Assembly: GCA_024640185.1 (NCBI GenBank)
Contig: JAHEFN010000093.1
Location: 1-7,943 of the forward strand
Source of the DNA: Gemmatimonadota bacterium
GTDB taxonomy: Bacteria; Gemmatimonadota; Gemmatimonadetes; Gemmatimonadales; GWC2-71-9
Direction: 5' to 3'
DNA: 7,943 nucleotides
Below, piece by piece: positions 5,033 through 7,943 of this stretch; the first letter of the stretch is position 1, and each line of letters begins with the position of its first letter. The notes below the pieces were generated by a model that made no database searches, had not been told where the DNA came from, and saw only the letters and a program-made list of their open reading frames with translations. Made by a program: the position numbers and the translations under genes.

Positions 5033-6118
5033 GTGAAACCGAGCTTCACTCCGGAGACCCAGCGTGCCTGGGTCGATATCGATCTTGACGCGCTGCTGCG
5101 CAACGCGCGGTCCTACCGTGACAAAGTAGGGGTGCCGCTGCTGCTCATGGTGAAGGCCGACGGCTATGGCCTTGGCGGGATCGCGGCGGCGAGGACCCTG
5201 CTGGCGGCCCGGCCGTGGGGCTTCGGGGTCGCCACCGTCGACGAGGCCCGCGCCCTGCACCTGAAGGGCATCGTCGCGCCGGTGGTGGTCTTCACCCCGC
5301 TGAATCCCGCCCAGATCGACCTCCATCACGCGGTGGCGGCCCGCCCGACGATAGGCGATCTCCCGGCGCTCGCGGCCTGGCTGGCGGCGGGCGATGGCCC
5401 GTTCCATCTCGAGATCGACACCGGGATGCGTCGGTCGGGATTCGCCTGGAACGACCGCGCCGTCCTCGCCGAGGCAGGGGGGCTGCTCCGCGAGGCCACT
5501 GGCTGGGAGGGCGCCTTCACCCACTTTCATTCGGCCGAGGGCGATCCGCAGGCCACGGCGGCCCAGTGGCAGCGATTCGAGGAGGCGCTCGGCCTGCTGC
5601 CTCGGAGGCCACCCCTGCTCCATGCCGCCAACTCTGCCGCTGGTGGTGCCCACGGGGCGACCTACGCCGCCGACCTTGCCCGACCCGGGATCCATCTCTA
5701 CGGCGGGACGGTGACGGGTCTCGATACCGTGCCGGTGGCGGCCCTCCGGGCACGGGTGGTGGCCGTGCGCCGCCTGGCGACCGGCGAGAGCGTCTCCTAC
5801 GACGCCACCTGGCGGGCCACCGGCCCGACCACCGTGGCCACGCTGGGCATCGGCTATGGTGACGGTGTGCCCCGGGCCCTCTCCAACGTCGGAGTGGTCG
5901 AACTGCTCGGGCAGCGCCGGCCGATCGCCGGCCGGGTGACGATGGACCAGATGATGATCGATGCCGGCGACCTTCCCGTGGCGGTTGGAGATGTGGCCAC
6001 GGTCTTCGGGGGGATGGTGACCCTCGATGAGCAGGCCGCACTCGCGGGCACCATTGGCTACGAACTTCTCACTTCGCTGGGGGCGCGATTGCCCCGGCTG
6101 TACCGGAGGGGCCCATGA
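5033..6118 (+). CDS. alr: Alanine racemase (PLP-dependent)
   Basis: Alr interconverts L- and D-alanine in the cytoplasm, supplying D-Ala for peptidoglycan. The 361-aa length is normal for the fold-type III TIM-barrel plus beta-domain enzyme. RAWVDIDLDAL (residues 11-21) opens the barrel. The PLP lysine is K41 in MVKADGYGLG. TGMRRSGF (130-137) is the conserved GMxRxG segment. The second catalytic residue is Y256 in VSYDATW, where the residue after Tyr is Asp rather than the more usual Gly. IGYGDGVPR, GRVTMDQ (M304, D305) and GYELL (Y343) complete the active site and dimer contacts. GTG 5033 is the only usable start: an in-frame TAG lies at 5021-5023 and no other start codon precedes the conserved N-terminus. 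There is no Shine-Dalgarno sequence. It is the first gene of a five-gene run and ends with an ATGA overlap into the DUF1844 gene. Family assignment is firm. Confidence 0.96.
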   Translation: MKPSFTPETQRAWVDIDLDALLRNARSYRDKVGVPLLLMVKADGYGLGGIAAARTLLAARPWGFGVATVDEARALHLKGIVAPVVVFTPLNPAQIDLHHAVAARPTIGDLPALAAWLAAGDGPFHLEIDTGMRRSGFAWNDRAVLAEAGGLLREATGWEGAFTHFHSAEGDPQATAAQWQRFEEALGLLPRRPPLLHAANSAAGGAHGATYAADLARPGIHLYGGTVTGLDTVPVAALRARVVAVRRLATGESVSYDATWRATGPTTVATLGIGYGDGVPRALSNVGVVELLGQRRPIAGRVTMDQMMIDAGDLPVAVGDVATVFGGMVTLDEQAALAGTIGYELLTSLGARLPRLYRRGP

Positions 6119-6366
6119 ATCCTCACTTCGCCTCGCTCATCATCGGACTCGCGACCCAGGCCAACAACGCCCTCGATGGCAACCTGCCACCCGGGGCCGA
6201 GGGTGCCGAAGCCGCCAATCCCAGATTGGTGGCCCAGGCGTTGATCGAGACCCTCGGCGTGCTGGCGGAGAAGACCAACGGCAATCTCGCCGACGACGAG
6301 AAGCAACTCCTCGATCAGGCGCTCACCCCGTTGCGGATCAAGTTCGCGACCGGCAAGGCCAGTTGA
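6115..6366 (+). CDS. DUF1844 family small protein
   Basis: This 83-residue soluble protein reads like DUF1844, a small, mostly helical bacterial family of unknown function. Family features visible are FASLIIGLATQANNALDG at the N-terminus, a short Pro/Gly-rich loop (NLPPGAEGAEAANP), then QALIETLGVLAEKTNGNLAD and a C-terminal helix ending TPLRIKF. The pattern of a helix with an L-x-E-K-T-x-G-N-L turn is the recognisable core. ATG 6115 overlaps the alr stop in ATGA and has a strong GGAGGGG site (6105-6111), so it should be well translated. Its stop overlaps the deoB TTG in TTGA. Function is not known; its place between alr and deoB shows co-expression, not role. Confidence 0.85.
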   Translation: MNPHFASLIIGLATQANNALDGNLPPGAEGAEAANPRLVAQALIETLGVLAEKTNGNLADDEKQLLDQALTPLRIKFATGKAS

Positions 6367-7529
6367 GCCGCCGCGCCGCCCTGATCATCCTCGACGGGCT
6401 CGGGGTCGGCGCCGCCCGCGATGCGGCCGCCTGGGGTGACGTCGGCAGCGCCACGCTGGGCAACGTGGTGCGGGCCTCCCCGGGGATCTCGCTCCCTGCG
6501 CTGGAGGCGTTGGGGCTCGGCTGCTGCGGGGACACCGGCCTGGGGTGCCCCCCGTCGCCCCTGGCGGCCTGCGGCACGGCCGAGCCGATGGGGCAGGGGA
6601 AGGACTCGACCACTGGCCACTGGGAGCTCTGCGGGCTGGTGATCGACAAGGCCTTTCCGACCTATCCCGATGGCTTCCCGGCCGAGGTCATCGACGCCTT
6701 TGCCGCCGTCACCGGTCGAGGGGTCCTCGGCAACTGCGCCAGCAGCGGCACGGCCATCCTCGATCGGTTGGGTGCCGAACATCGCTCGACGGGCAAGTGG
6801 ATCGTCTATACCTCGGCCGACTCGGTCTTCCAGGTGGCCGCCCACCAAGAGACCATCTCGCTGGCAGAGCTCTATCGGGCCTGTGCGGTCGCTCGGGAGA
6901 TGCTGACGGGCACCCACGGCGTCTCCAGGGTGATTGCTCGTCCCTTCGTGGGCGAGCCCGGGGCCTGGCGGCGGACCGCCGACCGGCGGGACTATTCGAT
7001 CGATCCCCCCGGGGTGACCCTGCTCGACCGGCTCTCGGAGGCCGGGATGCCGGTCGTCGGGGTGGGCAAGGTGGACGACCTCTTCGCCGGGCGCGGGGTC
7101 CGTTCGACCCATACCCCGACCAACGCCGACGCCTATCGGCTGATCGAGGCCGCCCTGGCCACGATGGAGGGTGGGCTGCTCTTCGCGAACGTGATCGAGT
7201 TCGACCAGAGCTGGGGACACCGCAACGATGTGGCCGGCTTCCGGCGTGGTCTCGAGGAACTCGATGCCTGGATCCCTCGCCTTCGCATGGGGATACGGGG
7301 CGATGACCTGATTATCTTGACCGCCGATCATGGCAACGATCCCACCACCCCCTCGACCGATCATGCGAGGGAGCGGGTTCCCATTCTGGTGCTGGGTCCG
7401 CGGGTGCGGCCCGGGGTCCTTGGTCCACGGGCGACGTTCGCCGATGTCGGGCAGACCATTGCCGAGTTTCTCGGCGTGCCTCCGCTCGACGCCGGGACGT
7501 CCTTTCTCGGCGAGGTCTGGACGCAATGA
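6363..7529 (+). CDS. deoB: Phosphopentomutase
   Basis: DeoB interconverts (deoxy)ribose 1-phosphate and 5-phosphate, linking nucleoside phosphorolysis to central metabolism. The 388 aa fit the family (about 390-410). It belongs to the alkaline phosphatase superfamily. Metal ligands, matched from memory to the Bacillus enzyme (D13, D286, H291, D327, H328, H339), are D11 in ILDGLGVG, D281 and H286 in EFDQSWGHRND, D322 and H323 in TADHGND, and H334 in TDHARE. The five C-terminal ligands keep a constant offset of five. The phosphoacceptor motif is GKDSTTGHWE, with S82 where Bacillus has the nucleophilic Thr85. YTSADSVFQVAAH and RVIARPFVGEPG are also typical. The start is TTG 6363 in a TTGA overlap with the DUF1844 stop, with AAGG 4 nt upstream. 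The frame stays open back into alr, but that extension has no family sequence. It sits beside cdd, consistent with nucleoside salvage. Confidence 0.95.
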   Translation: MSRRAALIILDGLGVGAARDAAAWGDVGSATLGNVVRASPGISLPALEALGLGCCGDTGLGCPPSPLAACGTAEPMGQGKDSTTGHWELCGLVIDKAFPTYPDGFPAEVIDAFAAVTGRGVLGNCASSGTAILDRLGAEHRSTGKWIVYTSADSVFQVAAHQETISLAELYRACAVAREMLTGTHGVSRVIARPFVGEPGAWRRTADRRDYSIDPPGVTLLDRLSEAGMPVVGVGKVDDLFAGRGVRSTHTPTNADAYRLIEAALATMEGGLLFANVIEFDQSWGHRNDVAGFRRGLEELDAWIPRLRMGIRGDDLIILTADHGNDPTTPSTDHARERVPILVLGPRVRPGVLGPRATFADVGQTIAEFLGVPPLDAGTSFLGEVWTQ

Positions 7530-7909
7530 CTGCACTGCGCGAGCGCGCCGAGCAGGCCCGTGAACGGGCCTATGCACCGTACTCCGGTTTTCGGGTTGGT
7601 GCCGCGTTGGAAACTGAGGAGGGCACCATCGTCACGGGATGCAATGTGGAAAACGCTTCATTCGGGCTGACGATCTGCGCAGAACGCAACGCGATCGCCG
7701 CTGCCGTGGCCTTGGGACACCGCCGGTTTCGCCGGATGGTGCTGGTCTCCGATGCAGATCTGCCGGTGGCACCCTGTGGGGCGTGTCGTCAGGTGCTGGC
7801 GGAGTTCGGTCCTGACCTGATGATCGAGAGCTGGAGCGGTGAGGACCGGGCGGAGTGGTCGGTGCAGACCCTGCTCCCGAACGCCTTCGGACCGGACGCG
7901 TTGCCGTGA
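7526..7909 (+). CDS. cdd: Cytidine deaminase (tetrameric, three-cysteine type)
   Basis: Cdd deaminates cytidine and deoxycytidine to uridine and deoxyuridine for pyrimidine salvage. At 127 aa it is the short homotetrameric form. YAPYSGFRVGAAL (residues 16-28) and GCNVENASFG (38-47) bind substrate. The zinc site is C51-A-E53 (E53 the proton shuttle) together with C84 and C87 in PCGACRQ, giving the three-Cys ligand set seen in B. subtilis Cdd. The C-terminus TLLPNAFGPDAL is the family's LLPxxFGPxxL ending. ATG 7526 overlaps the deoB stop in ATGA, with GAGG 10 nt upstream. Its own stop overlaps a GTG in GTGA. Pairing with deoB fits a salvage operon: deaminated nucleosides are phosphorolysed and DeoB recovers the sugar phosphate. 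Confidence 0.96.
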   Translation: MTALRERAEQARERAYAPYSGFRVGAALETEEGTIVTGCNVENASFGLTICAERNAIAAAVALGHRRFRRMVLVSDADLPVAPCGACRQVLAEFGPDLMIESWSGEDRAEWSVQTLLPNAFGPDALP

Positions 7910-7943
7910 GATCCCTCCTCCCGTTTCTCGCCGTCGTGGCCAT
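7906..7943 (+). CDS. Start of a gene with a signal-peptide-like N-terminus, cut by the window end
   Basis: A GTG at 7906 overlaps the cdd stop in GTGA, the same 4-nt junction used through the operon. The twelve visible codons read MRSLLPFLAVVA: one Arg, then a hydrophobic run, as in a signal peptide or membrane anchor. The ribosome site is weak. The frame is open to the window edge. Too little is seen to name the product; it is called mainly because the junction repeats the operon's pattern. Confidence 0.55.
   Translation, partial: MRSLLPFLAVVA

Noticed and set aside
6027..6362. N-terminal extension of DeoB by 112 residues
   Set aside because: The frame is merely open through the alr end and the DUF1844 gene; DeoB family sequence starts at SRRAALIILDG and the length is normal from TTG 6363.
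6315..7577. 420-codon minus-strand open frame opposite deoB
   Set aside because: It is antisense to a complete phosphopentomutase and has no domain I can recognise.

Overview
This is a GC-rich bacterial window with mostly housekeeping genes packed tightly together. The gene content (RecG, an AsnRS of the bacterial type, MazG, Alr, a DUF1844 protein, DeoB, Cdd), the high GC and the possible leaderless starts would fit a Gemmatimonadota-like or other high-GC environmental bacterium. That placement is an impression from protein wording, not a computed result.

Layout. Positions 1-2438 (+) hold the 3' two thirds of recG, then an unrecognised zinc-ribbon/membrane protein whose ATG shares one base with the recG stop. 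asnS (+, 2468-3760) follows after 29 bp, with no Shine-Dalgarno sequence and a -10-like TATCAT ending 6 nt before its ATG. Next is a 469-bp gene-free stretch between the convergent genes asnS and mazG. It holds two tandem copies (period 187 bp, about 96% identical over 163 bp) of an element whose 139-bp core is one long imperfect palindrome. Degenerate CGTCTCT heptamers follow each copy. mazG (-, 4230-5003) runs into the heptamer tract at its 3' end and is divergent from alr. The last block (+, 5033-7943) is one compact operon, alr - DUF1844 - deoB - cdd - start of a signal-peptide-like gene, in which every junction is a 4-nt start/stop overlap (ATGA, TTGA, ATGA, GTGA).

How the genes work together. 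MazG hydrolyses non-canonical or excess NTPs. DeoB and Cdd belong to (deoxy)nucleoside salvage. Alr supplies D-alanine for the cell wall. AsnRS charges tRNA-Asn, and RecG remodels stalled forks and recombination intermediates. No defence system, phage, transposase, CRISPR array or tRNA gene is visible.

The most unusual material is non-coding: the tandem palindromic elements with heptamer tracts, the mazG stop codon that lies inside that tract, and the matching candidate leaderless promoters of asnS and alr.
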